From JAJVHZ01 sp041395385 (lineage in GTDB: Bacteria; Pseudomonadota; Gammaproteobacteria; JAJPIJ01), in assembly GCA_041395385.1 (NCBI GenBank), contig JAWLAN010000023.1, forward strand, positions 18,495-82,494: a DNA stretch of 64,000 nt, written 5' to 3'. The position numbers and the translations under genes are program-made. Under the pieces are notes generated by a model, which was given only the letters and a program-made list of their open reading frames with translations, was not told where the DNA came from and searched no databases. The first letter of the stretch is position 1, and every line of letters starts with the position of its first letter. This document shows positions 1 through 9,277 of the stretch, one piece after another.

Positions 1-87
1 CCGAGAGCGCGCCGGAAGGTCGCGCCCAACGCCCCCTGTCCCTGCGGCAGCGGGCGGAAGTTCAAGAGCTGCTGCGGCCGTCGTTGA
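1..87 (+). CDS. C-terminal end of a SEC-C motif protein (partial)
   Basis: The gene enters from the left edge, so only 28 codons and a TGA stop are visible. They end in a cysteine-rich zinc-binding SEC-C motif of the form CPCGSGRKFKxCCG, with four cysteines. SecA normally ends CxCGSGKKYKxCHG, whereas YecA-like and stand-alone SEC-C proteins more often end in CCG, so the last-cysteine pattern favours a YecA/UPF0149-type or other SEC-C protein over SecA. The reading frame is open from base 1. The rest of the protein lies outside the window, so its function cannot be decided. Confidence 0.75.
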   Translation, partial: PRARRKVAPNAPCPCGSGRKFKSCCGRR

Positions 88-150
88 GGTCCGTGCCGGG
101 GCCGCGGACAGCGGGCGGCGGCGAGTGCGAACCGCGCGCCGATTGAAGCG

Positions 151-1953
<1,803 letters not shown>

Positions 1954-2004
1954 GGCCGCGCTGCGCGGCCGCGCGCTCGCCGCTGCGCACGCAGGAGCGG
2001 ACGG

Positions 2005-2316
2005 CTAAGGCAACTTCGCGGGCGCCGACAGGCCGAGCATGACCAGCAGCGTGATCGCGCCGCAGACGTGTACGAGGAAGAGCAGCGTGGCGAGCGCCTG
2101 GTCCTTTACGCGGCCGCTGGCGAAACCGATGCCGCCGACGATGACCACGCTGCTGCCGATCAGCGTGCCGCCGGTCCAGGCCGCGACGATGACGCTGGCG
2201 AGCGCCAGCAGTCGGTGCAGCCAACGCACCGGCGTGGCCGCCTGCATCTTCCTCGCGCGCGTGATGAAGAGCGTCGCGCCCATCGCCATCGTCACACCGA
2301 TCAGGAACGTCAACAT
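2005..2316 (-). CDS. small membrane protein of unknown function
   Basis: This is a 103-residue protein starting at the ATG at 2316. A longer reading from 2358 would add 14 residues ahead of the first membrane helix and has no better ribosome site. Three hydrophobic segments are visible, at residues about 1-18, 31-55 and 75-98, separated by short basic loops (RARKMQ, SGRVKDQ). It is convergent with the ABC transporter. I do not recognise a named family beyond 'small integral membrane protein', and there is no operon partner to suggest a role. It is supported by sustained hydrophobicity and coding-like third-position GC. Confidence 0.6.
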   Translation of the reverse strand: MLTFLIGVTMAMGATLFITRARKMQAATPVRWLHRLLALASVIVAAWTGGTLIGSSVVIVGGIGFASGRVKDQALATLLFLVHVCGAITLLVMLGLSAPAKLP

Positions 2317-2462
2317 GGCTGGTGTTCCGGGGAACCGTGGCGCACAGTGTAGCGGCAATGCGCGCGCATGTGTCGCCGGCGGCCCGCAGCGCCGGCGGCG
2401 GAAGTCTGTCGGGAGGCGGGTGCGGAGCCGCGGAACGTGCGGGCGTCCGCGCGCGGCCTCGA

Positions 2463-2639
2463 TCAGGGCGATTGCCGATGGAGAATCGCCTCGAGGTCGT
2501 CGGTCACGGCGAGGTCCGAGGCCTGCGGGCCGCCGCCCAGCAGTTGCCCGGTGAGCAGAGCCGTGATCTCCTCCACTTCCTGCGGCCTGCTGAAGAGGTA
2601 GCCCTGCATCTCGTCACAGCCGTGCGCGGCGAGGCGTGA
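2463..2639 (-). pseudogene. remnant of an EAL (c-di-GMP phosphodiesterase) C-terminus
   Basis: A minus-strand frame ending in TGA at 2463 carries the typical closing segment of an EAL domain, HGCDEMQGYLFSRP, followed by about 39 further residues. The same motif closes the EAL domain of the 1670-residue protein at 31919-36931. Nothing upstream in any minus frame resembles the rest of an EAL domain (no EALxRW, DDFGTGYSS or EGVET), so only the last tenth of the domain survives. It is best read as a deletion remnant, not a functional small gene. Confidence 0.7.
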
Positions 2640-2773
2640 TCGCGCGTCTCGCGGCGGGTCGGAATTCAAGGCGCCGCTCGTGGGCGGCGGAAAGGGGGGG
2701 TACAACGCGGCGCGCCGCCCGAGCAGGCGGCGCGCCATGGGCCGAAGTATTCGGAGGTCCCGCGGCGATGCGG

Positions 2774-3112
2774 CTAGCAGCGCCCCTGCTTGGCCAGACC
2801 CGGCGGGCAGAAGTAGCCCGGGCCGCGATGGCCGTCATGGTAGTGATGATGGTGGACCTCGCGGTAGTCGTCATCATCGTGATGGCGGTAGTCCTCGTCG
2901 CCATCGGTCGCGATGGCCGCGCCGGCCGCGCCGCCGACGCCGGCGCCGACGATCGCCCCGCTGCGCCCGCCGAGTTCCGCGCCCACCGCCCCACCCAGTG
3001 CGCCGCCGATCGCACCGCCGATCGCGGCATCCTTGGTCAGCTCGTCGATGGCATAGGCCGCCGGTGTCAGCGCACTGAAAGCCAGAAGCGCACAAAGGCT
3101 GAAAGTCTTCAT
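2774..3112 (-). CDS. exported glycine-zipper protein with His-rich tail
   Basis: This is a 112-residue protein. The ATG at 3112 is chosen because an AGGAG ribosome site lies 8 bases upstream and a clean signal peptide follows (MKTFSLCALL, then Ala-rich, cleaved near AYA). The mature protein has a glycine-zipper segment (repeats of GGAIGGALGGAVGAELGG type, residues about 35-70), then an acidic and histidine-rich stretch with HHDDDD and HHHHYHDGH, and a short Cys-containing end. Glycine zippers of this sort insert in or associate with the outer membrane. The His/Asp cluster could bind metal, but that is inference. It is divergent from amgK. Confidence 0.8.
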   Translation of the reverse strand: MKTFSLCALLAFSALTPAAYAIDELTKDAAIGGAIGGALGGAVGAELGGRSGAIVGAGVGGAAGAAIATDGDEDYRHHDDDDYREVHHHHYHDGHRGPGYFCPPGLAKQGRC

Positions 3113-3446
3113 CGATATCTCCTCATTCACTCCCCACAAACGATGGTCCGGCCCGCACGCCTAGCCCCCTCCGAGGACGGGGCGCGGCGGTATGGTCTGC
3201 CGGTGCGTGCATTGGAGTCGTCGCGGGGTGAATCACAACTGAATCCACCGATCCGCAACTGTGCGCCAGCACACGAAACGGGGTGACGGGCGGCTTCCCG
3301 CCCTCCGGCGGCCGCCGGCCGTGCCCGATGCGCCGGCGCCGCCGAGCCGATGCCCTTGTGTAGCGGCCGGCCGCCGCCCTCCTGCAGCGTGGAACGCGCG
3401 CTCGGCGCGGCGGTTATAATCGCCGCGCAGCGAGCACGAGCCAGAC
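3113..3446. other. divergent intergenic region, 334 bases
   Basis: This is the spacer between the minus-strand glycine-zipper gene and plus-strand amgK. It holds the ribosome sites of both genes and a TATAAT at 3415-3420 facing amgK. I see no further gene, repeat or clear operator in it. Confidence 0.6.
3415..3420 (+). promoter_or_regulatory. candidate -10 box for amgK-murU
   Basis: A perfect TATAAT in an otherwise GC-rich spacer lies 26 bases before the amgK ATG. No good -35 is visible at 17 bases upstream (GAACGC), so this is a candidate only. Confidence 0.45.
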
Positions 3447-4475
3447 ATGACTGACACCCTCGAACCGGCCTCCTCACGCGAGGATCCCCGACTGCGCGAC
3501 CTCTCGGAGTGGGTGCGCCGCGTCGCGCCCGCGGAGACCTTCGTGATCGAGCCGGCCTCGGCCGACGCCAGCTTCCGCCGCTACTTCCGGGTCACGCTCG
3601 ACGGCCAGACACGCATCGTCATGGACGCGCCGCCGCCGCAGGAGGACTGCCGGCCCTTCGTCCACGTGGCCGGGCTGCTGGCGGCGGCGGGGGTGCATGC
3701 CCCGGAGGTACTGGCCCAGGACCTCGGGCGCGGCTTCCTGCTGCTCACGGATCTGGGCAGCAGGACCTACCTCGACGTGCTCGATGCCGAGAACGCCGCG
3801 GCGCTGTTCGGCGACGCGATCGCCGCGCTGGTACGGTGGCAGCTGGCGACCCGGCCGGGCGAGCTGCCGCCCTATGACGAGGCCCTGCTGCGGCGCGAGC
3901 TCGCCCTGTTCCCGGACTGGTACGTCGCTCGCCACCTGCGCCGCACGATGACGCCGGCGCAACAGGAATCGCTGCAGGCGATGTTCACCCTGATCGTGCG
4001 CAGCAACCTGGCCCAGCCCACGGTCTTCGTGCACCGCGACTACATGCCGCGCAACCTGATGCTGAGCGACCCCAACCCCGGGGTGCTGGATTTCCAGGAC
4101 GCGGTGGTGGGGCCGATCAGCTACGATATCGCCTCGCTGATGCGGGATGCCTTCCTGAGCTGGGAGGAGGAGCAGGTCATCGACTGGACCGTCCGGTACT
4201 GGGAGCGCGCCCGCCGCGCCGGTCTGCCCGTGCCGGCGGATTTCGGGGAGTTCTACCGCGACTTCGAGTGGATGGGGCTGCAACGGCACCTGAAGGTGCT
4301 GGGCATCTTCGCCCGCATCAACTATCGCGACGGCAAGCCGAAGTACCTCGCCGACACCCCGCGCTTCCTCGGCTACGTCCGCAAGGTGGCCGGGCGGTAC
4401 GCGGCCCTGAAGCCCCTGCTGCGTCTGATGGACGAGCTCGACCCGTGCCCGGTCGAGGTCGCCTACACCTTCTGA
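3447..4475 (+). CDS. amgK: N-acetylmuramate/N-acetylglucosamine kinase AmgK
   Basis: This is a 342-residue aminoglycoside-phosphotransferase-fold sugar kinase. AmgK phosphorylates the anomeric carbon of MurNAc (and GlcNAc) in the cytoplasm, the step that lets cells recycle peptidoglycan sugar straight to UDP-MurNAc and bypass MurA (fosfomycin). The kinase core is visible: the catalytic loop HRDYMPRNLML and the metal-binding segment LDFQDAVVGPISYDIASL. Assignment to AmgK and not another APH protein rests on the next gene, murU, 19 bases downstream in the same direction. In Pseudomonas the pair sits beside lptD; here lptD is absent. Confidence 0.9.
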   Translation: MTDTLEPASSREDPRLRDLSEWVRRVAPAETFVIEPASADASFRRYFRVTLDGQTRIVMDAPPPQEDCRPFVHVAGLLAAAGVHAPEVLAQDLGRGFLLLTDLGSRTYLDVLDAENAAALFGDAIAALVRWQLATRPGELPPYDEALLRRELALFPDWYVARHLRRTMTPAQQESLQAMFTLIVRSNLAQPTVFVHRDYMPRNLMLSDPNPGVLDFQDAVVGPISYDIASLMRDAFLSWEEEQVIDWTVRYWERARRAGLPVPADFGEFYRDFEWMGLQRHLKVLGIFARINYRDGKPKYLADTPRFLGYVRKVAGRYAALKPLLRLMDELDPCPVEVAYTF

Positions 4476-4494
4476 CCCCCGTCCTCGCACCCCC

Positions 4495-5163
4495 ATGAAA
4501 GCCATGATCCTGGCCGCCGGGCGCGGGGAACGGATGCGGCCGCTGACCGACGCCACGCCGAAGCCCCTGCTGGAGGTGGGCGGCCGGGCCCTCATCGAGT
4601 ACCACGTCGAAGCCCTGGTCGCCGCCGGGTTCCGGGAGCTGGTCATCAACCACGCGCGCCTGGGTCACCTCATCGAGGCGAGGATCGGCGACGGCCGCCG
4701 CTACGGCGCCGCCATCCGCTATTCCCCCGAGGGCGAGACGCCGCTGGAGACCGGGGGCGGGATAAACAAGGCATTGAACCTGCTGGGGACCGGGGCATTC
4801 GTGGTGGTCAACGCGGATATCTGGACCGACTTCGATTTCGCGACGCTGCGCGGCCGCCGGCCCGACGCCGCGCACCTGGTCCTGGTGCCGAATCCTCCCC
4901 ACCACCCCGCAGGGGACTTCGGACTCCTCGACGGGCGGGTCAGGAACGACCTCCCGGTGCGCTACACCTACGCCGGCATCGGCGTGTATCACTCTGATCT
5001 CTTTAAGGATTCAACGCCAGGTGCCTTCCCGCTGGCGCCCCTGATCCGGGCGGCGGCGGGGCGCGGAGAGGTCACCGGGGAGCTGTATTCCGGCACCTGG
5101 ATCGACGTCGGCACACCCCAGCGCCTCGGTCTCCTGCAACTCTCTGTAGCCCCTCGCCGCTGA
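4495..5163 (+). CDS. murU: N-acetylmuramate-1-phosphate uridylyltransferase MurU
   Basis: This is a 222-residue nucleotidyltransferase that converts MurNAc-1-phosphate and UTP to UDP-MurNAc, completing the cell-wall recycling route begun by AmgK. The N-terminus is the classic sugar-nucleotidyltransferase signature LAAGRGERMRPLTDATPKPLL, with the substrate loop ETGGG and the metal-binding NADIW. The length matches known MurU (about 220-225). It lies directly behind amgK and is probably co-transcribed. The T-rich stretch that follows (5280-5405) may contain the transcription end, but no clean stem-loop with a T-run was found for it. Confidence 0.92.
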   Translation: MKAMILAAGRGERMRPLTDATPKPLLEVGGRALIEYHVEALVAAGFRELVINHARLGHLIEARIGDGRRYGAAIRYSPEGETPLETGGGINKALNLLGTGAFVVVNADIWTDFDFATLRGRRPDAAHLVLVPNPPHHPAGDFGLLDGRVRNDLPVRYTYAGIGVYHSDLFKDSTPGAFPLAPLIRAAAGRGEVTGELYSGTWIDVGTPQRLGLLQLSVAPRR

Positions 5164-5365
5164 GCGGGGTTCCCGCCGCCCCCCAAGGAAGGTATGATCC
5201 GCCTGCCGAGACCCCGGCCGCCGCCTACCAGTGCGGCCCTGCTCGGACCTTCAGAAAAAGACATACAGAGCGGTTCCTGCTGGTCCTAACAAGCTGTTTC
5301 TTTTTGTAGTTTTCTAGGCTTCGCGGTTTTTTGTATTCGGGCGTTTGGGACGCGGTTTTCGCTTG

Positions 5366-5403
5366 GCGGCAGTTTGCTGCGCTGCCGCAGGGGATGTTTT
5401 TTT
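5366..5403 (+). other. stem-loop followed by T-run in the transglycosylase leader
   Basis: GCGGCAG (5366-5372) pairs with CTGCCGC (5382-5388). A run of seven T (5397-5403) follows after an 8-base gap. It sits just upstream of the GAGGA ribosome site of the next gene. It could be a weak terminator or a leader structure; the gap before the T-run makes a classic terminator doubtful. The surrounding 5270-5405 stretch is unusually T-rich for this window. Confidence 0.3.
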
Positions 5404-5424
5404 CGTCACCGAGGAAAGTGTCAG

Positions 5425-7599
5425 ATGCTTCGCAAAACTCGATTTGGAGCGGTCAGCGTCGTATCGCTGCTCACGACCCTGGCCACCGGCCATGCGGCGG
5501 CGCGCGTGGATCGAGGCCTGCCGTACGAACCCCTGGTGCCGCGGCTGGTGCTGCAGGACGTCATCCCCTCGCGATTGCCCTTCGAGCCGACCCCGGCCGC
5601 CATGCCGATCACGCGCTACCTCGCCGCCGAGCAGGGTTACGGTCCGCGTACCGGTGACCTGGCCGAGATGCAGCGCCGCAAGCGCCTGCGCGTGCTCATG
5701 CTGCGCGAGCAGGCGGGCGAGCTCGGGCGGCGGGACATCGCCATGGAGCGTGAGCTGGTCATCGGTTTTGCGCTGCAGCAGAGGATGGTGGCGGAGTTCG
5801 TGTGGGTGGATGCGCCGGGTGAGCTGCCGCAGGCGCTCACCGGCGGCCGCGGCGACGTGGTGATCGGCGATTCGCCCCTGGACGCGGGCGAGGCGCACGG
5901 GATCGACCGCACGGTGGCGCTGAAGCAGGTTCGCTACCTCGTGGTTGCCCGCAGGGCCGAGCGCAAGCTCGCGCGCAAGAGCGATCTGTATGGCCTGCGG
6001 GCCGGACTTGCCGCCGGTTCCCCCGCCTGGCCCGTGCTCGACCAGATGAGCGCGGGCCACCCCGCCATCGTGCGCGTGCCGACGGAGGGATTGCCGCAGG
6101 AGGAGGTCCTGGCGCGGCTGGCCGCCGGCCGCTTCGACTTCACGGTCATCGAGTCCGACGGATCGGAGCCGGCGCTGGACGGGCATCCCACGCTGACAGT
6201 GGCCATGGAGCTGACGGAGGGCCAGCCGGTGTCGTGGCTGGTGCGCGCGGAAAACGAGGAGCTGCGCGCGGCGCTGGACCACCACCTGAACAAGAACCGG
6301 CTGGCGCTGCGCGCCCAGGCCACGGCGAGGGACGATCTCGATGCCATCCGCAAGCGCGGCGTGCTGCGCGTAATTACCCGCCCGGACGCCGATGACTTCT
6401 TCATCAGCAAGGGTGAGCCGGCCGGGTTCGAGTACGACCTCATCCGCGAATTCTGCCTGCGCGAGGGACTGCGGCTGGAGGTGACGGTGGCCGACAGCGA
6501 CGAGCAGATGCTGGCCTGGTTGCGCGACGGGCTGGGCGATGTGGTGACGGCGCGGGTCGACGCCCGCCTGGCCGAGGCCGATCCCACTCTCGCCAGCACG
6601 CGCATGTATCACTACGTCGCGCCGGTCATCGTCGGCCGCGCCGATTCCGGCGCCGTCGTGAAGGCGGGCGGGCGCGTGCTGGTCGCGCGCGACGGCCTCT
6701 TCGCGCAGATGCTCGAGCGCGACGGGGCCCGCGACCTCGGGCTCGAGCTGGAAATCGTGGAGACCGCACCCTCGCGCAACATTCCGGAGCTGGTCGACGC
6801 CGTGGCCGCCGGCGAGGCCGACTACACGGTGGTCGAGGCGAGCCGGCTGGAGGAGCTCGGCGGCTACCGCGACGACGTCCGACCGCTGCGCTCGATCCGC
6901 GACACCCGTCCCTACCGATACACCGTGCGCGCCGCCAATCCGGCCTTGCGCGCCGCGCTCGACGATTACCTGAAGGCCGAGTACGGCAGCGACCTCTATC
7001 GCGCCGCCCGGCGCCGCTACTTCGACAACGACGACCTGTTCGCCATCCGCGGCGCCGGATTCGATCGGCTCTCGCCCTACGACGACCTGGTGAAACGCTA
7101 CGCGGAACGCTACGGCTTCGACTGGCGCCTCATCGTCGCGCAGATGTACGAGGAGAGCCGCTTCAAGCCCGGCGCGGTGTCCTCGGCCGGCGCCCGCGGG
7201 CTGATGCAGGTGCTGCCGAAGACGGCGCGCGCCATGGGCTTCCGCCGCCTCGACCAGCCCGAGCACGGCATCCACGCCGGCGTGAAATATCTCGACCGGC
7301 AGCGCGACAGGTTCGAGGACACGCTCGCCATCGCCGATCGGACGTGGTTTGCGCTCGCCGCCTACCACGCCGGCTACGAGCGGGTTCAGTCAGCCCGCCG
7401 TCGCGCCGCGCGCATGGGCCTGGACTCCAACCGCTGGTTCGGCCACGTCGAGAAGGCGATGGTGGAGATGAGCCGCAAGCGCAGCGGACGGAGCGCCTAT
7501 CGCGGCGGCGCGGTGACCGCCTCCTACGTGCGCGAGGTCCGCGCCCGCTACGAGAGCTATCTGCTGATGCGCCCGGCCGCCGTCCTCGCCGCTCTGTAA
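5425..7599 (+). CDS. membrane-bound lytic transglycosylase, MltF-like, with tandem solute-binding domains
   Basis: This is a 724-residue protein. The ATG at 5425 is preceded by GAGGA and followed by a signal peptide (cleavage near GHAAA). Known MltF is about 480-520 residues with one SBP_bac_3 (amino-acid-binding-type) domain and one SLT domain. Here residues about 85-295 look like a first, degenerate SBP domain and residues about 306-533 a second (starting KRGVLRVITRPDADDFF). The SLT transglycosylase domain follows at about 555-690, with catalytic Glu near 576 in MYEESRF and the GARGLMQVLPKTA motif. It should cleave the MurNAc-GlcNAc bond to give 1,6-anhydromuropeptides in the periplasm, feeding the recycling that amgK-murU completes just upstream. 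Confidence 0.85.
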   Translation: MLRKTRFGAVSVVSLLTTLATGHAAARVDRGLPYEPLVPRLVLQDVIPSRLPFEPTPAAMPITRYLAAEQGYGPRTGDLAEMQRRKRLRVLMLREQAGELGRRDIAMERELVIGFALQQRMVAEFVWVDAPGELPQALTGGRGDVVIGDSPLDAGEAHGIDRTVALKQVRYLVVARRAERKLARKSDLYGLRAGLAAGSPAWPVLDQMSAGHPAIVRVPTEGLPQEEVLARLAAGRFDFTVIESDGSEPALDGHPTLTVAMELTEGQPVSWLVRAENEELRAALDHHLNKNRLALRAQATARDDLDAIRKRGVLRVITRPDADDFFISKGEPAGFEYDLIREFCLREGLRLEVTVADSDEQMLAWLRDGLGDVVTARVDARLAEADPTLASTRMYHYVAPVIVGRADSGAVVKAGGRVLVARDGLFAQMLERDGARDLGLELEIVETAPSRNIPELVDAVAAGEADYTVVEASRLEELGGYRDDVRPLRSIRDTRPYRYTVRAANPALRAALDDYLKAEYGSDLYRAARRRYFDNDDLFAIRGAGFDRLSPYDDLVKRYAERYGFDWRLIVAQMYEESRFKPGAVSSAGARGLMQVLPKTARAMGFRRLDQPEHGIHAGVKYLDRQRDRFEDTLAIADRTWFALAAYHAGYERVQSARRRAARMGLDSNRWFGHVEKAMVEMSRKRSGRSAYRGGAVTASYVREVRARYESYLLMRPAAVLAAL

Positions 7600-7617
7600 C
7601 CATCCCTTTCCATCTGA

Positions 7618-7903
7618 GGTTTCGTAGACCTGGTCTTGCGCGAAACCAGTGCCGGACCTTGCCCGCCTGTCCGGCGGCTACCGGTCGCGATCGCTTTCGA
7701 GCGTGACCGAGCTGGACGACCTCTCCCCCGGCGGACGGGGCGCGCCTCGATGTCGCGCGCAGCAGGACAGCGAGCACGACATCGCGGTAGGGAGCGGTAC
7801 AGGATGTACCGCGACCGTTAGCCACGACCGCCGGGGGAGAGGTCGGACGAGGTATCAGGTGGAATGCGAGAAGCCTCGCAACGGCGACTTGGCTACCGAT
7901 ACC
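7618..7903. ncRNA. candidate structured RNA or palindromic element (unclassified)
   Basis: The 293-base spacer between the transglycosylase gene and convergent queC folds almost end to end. The stems seen are: 7618-7624 with 7641-7647 (7 bp); 7651-7657 with 7669-7675 (7 bp); 7682-7686 with 7705-7709, enclosing CGCT-TTCG-AGCG (7692-7703); an 18-bp perfect stem, 7717-7734 with 7828-7845. That long stem encloses two hairpins, 7748-7755 with 7777-7784 (8 bp) and 7794-7801 with 7805-7812 (8 bp, 3-base loop). A last pair, 7851-7856 with 7898-7903, encloses GCGAG/CTCGC and runs into the end of queC. No T-run follows, so this is not a simple terminator. Strand and function are unknown. It matches none of the standard RNAs (tmRNA, RNase P, SRP, 6S) by recognisable motifs. 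Confidence 0.45.
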
Positions 7904-8567
7904 GGGTGGGGTCGGGGATGCCGGCCTGGACGAAGCCGGCGGCGCGGAAGCGGCAGGAATCGCACACGCCGCAGGCGCGCCCCTCGGCATCGGCCTGGTA
8001 GCACGACACCGTCTCGGCGAAATCCACCCCCAGCCGCGTCCCCTCGGCGACGATCTGCGCCTTGCTCATCTCGATGAGCGGCGTGTGGACCGTGAACTCC
8101 GCGCCTTCCACGCCGGCCCTGGTCGCCACCCGCGCCAGCCGCGCGAACGCATCGATGAAGGCCGGCCTGCAGTCCGGGTATCCCGAGTAATCCACCGCGT
8201 TGACCCCGATGTAGACGTCACGCGCCTCGAGCACCTCCGCCCAGGCGAGCGCGAGCGCCAGGAACACCGTGTTGCGGGCCGGCACGTAGGTGATCGGGAC
8301 CCCCTCGGTGGGCGCGACGGGCACGGCGATGCGGTGGTCGGTGAGAGCGGAGCCGCCGATGTCGGAGAGGTCGATGCGGATGACCTTGTGCGCCGCCGCG
8401 CCGAGCGAGGTCGCCACCCGGCGCGCGGCGGCGAGCTCGGCGCGATGCCGCTGGCCGTAATCGAAGCTGAGCGCGTAGGTCTCGCAGCCCTGCTCGCGGG
8501 CGACGGCCAATGTCACGGCCGAGTCCAGGCCGCCCGAGACCAGCACCACCGCGCGGCGGGCGCCCAT
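7893..8567 (-). CDS. queC: 7-cyano-7-deazaguanine synthase QueC
   Basis: This is a 224-residue enzyme that converts 7-carboxy-7-deazaguanine to preQ0 using ATP and ammonia, in queuosine biosynthesis. The PP-loop is SGGLDSA near the N-terminus. The zinc site is the C-terminal cluster CRACGVCDSCRFR plus an upstream Cys in SCYQAD. It starts 4 bases after the queE stop and is surely co-transcribed with it. Its last codons overlap the terminal stem of the structured spacer that follows. Confidence 0.96.
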   Translation of the reverse strand: MGARRAVVLVSGGLDSAVTLAVAREQGCETYALSFDYGQRHRAELAAARRVATSLGAAAHKVIRIDLSDIGGSALTDHRIAVPVAPTEGVPITYVPARNTVFLALALAWAEVLEARDVYIGVNAVDYSGYPDCRPAFIDAFARLARVATRAGVEGAEFTVHTPLIEMSKAQIVAEGTRLGVDFAETVSCYQADAEGRACGVCDSCRFRAAGFVQAGIPDPTRYR

Positions 8568-8571
8568 GCCG

Positions 8572-9258
8572 CTAGCGACCGGGGACGTTGCCCCAGAGGA
8601 CCTTGTGCAGCTGCAACTGGAACCGCACCGGCAGCCGGTCGGCCAGGATCCATTCCGCCAGGGTGGCAGGCGGAAGGTCGCCGGCGACCGGCGAGAACAG
8701 TACCTCGCAGCGATCGGTCAGGCGCCACTCGGCGATCTGCGCGCGCGCCCACTCGTAATCGCTGCGATCGACGATCACGAACTTCACCTCGTCGCGGCCC
8801 GTGAGCAGCCGCAGGTTCTCGTAGCGATTGCGCGCCATCTCCCCGGAGCCGGGCGTCTTGATGTCGAGTATCCGCGCCACGCGCGGATCCACCGGCGCGA
8901 TGTCGAGCGCGCCGCCGGTCTCCAGCGACACCTCGTAGCCGCGATCGCAGAGCTCCTTCAGCAGCGCCAGGCACCCCTTCTGCGCGAGCGGCTCGCCGCC
9001 GGTCACCGTCACGTAGCGGGTGGCGTAGCCCGCGGTCTCCTCGAGGACCTCCCCGACCGTGCGATGGCTGCCGCCTTCGAAGGCATAGGCCGTGTCGCAG
9101 TACACGCAGCGCAGCGGGCAGCCGGTCAGGCGTATGAACACGGTGGGCAGGCCCACGCGGGCGGTCTCGCCCTGAAGGGAATGAAAGATCTCGGTGATGC
9201 GCAGCCGCGTGCGCAACGCGCCGCCGACGGCGTGGTCGCGGTGGGCTACTTCGATCAT
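8572..9258 (-). CDS. queE: 7-carboxy-7-deazaguanine synthase QueE
   Basis: This is a 228-residue radical-SAM enzyme that makes 7-carboxy-7-deazaguanine from 6-carboxytetrahydropterin. The [4Fe-4S] motif is the standard CxxxCxxC, seen as CPLRCVYC, preceded by SLQGETARVGLPTVFIRL and followed by the SAM-binding TGGEPLAQ. The start at 9258 gives about 17 residues ahead of the conserved RITEIFHSLQGE; a later start cannot be excluded. It follows cpoB by 19 bases at the end of the tol-pal cluster. Confidence 0.95.
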   Translation of the reverse strand: MIEVAHRDHAVGGALRTRLRITEIFHSLQGETARVGLPTVFIRLTGCPLRCVYCDTAYAFEGGSHRTVGEVLEETAGYATRYVTVTGGEPLAQKGCLALLKELCDRGYEVSLETGGALDIAPVDPRVARILDIKTPGSGEMARNRYENLRLLTGRDEVKFVIVDRSDYEWARAQIAEWRLTDRCEVLFSPVAGDLPPATLAEWILADRLPVRFQLQLHKVLWGNVPGR

Positions 9259-9277
9259 GGGAACGACAGGCCCGGCG

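Noticed and set aside
5314..7368. 684-codon open frame antisense to the transglycosylase
   Set aside because: The composition (His, Arg, Gln and Val rich, no domains) is that of a high-GC shadow frame, and the sense strand encodes a clear SLT domain.
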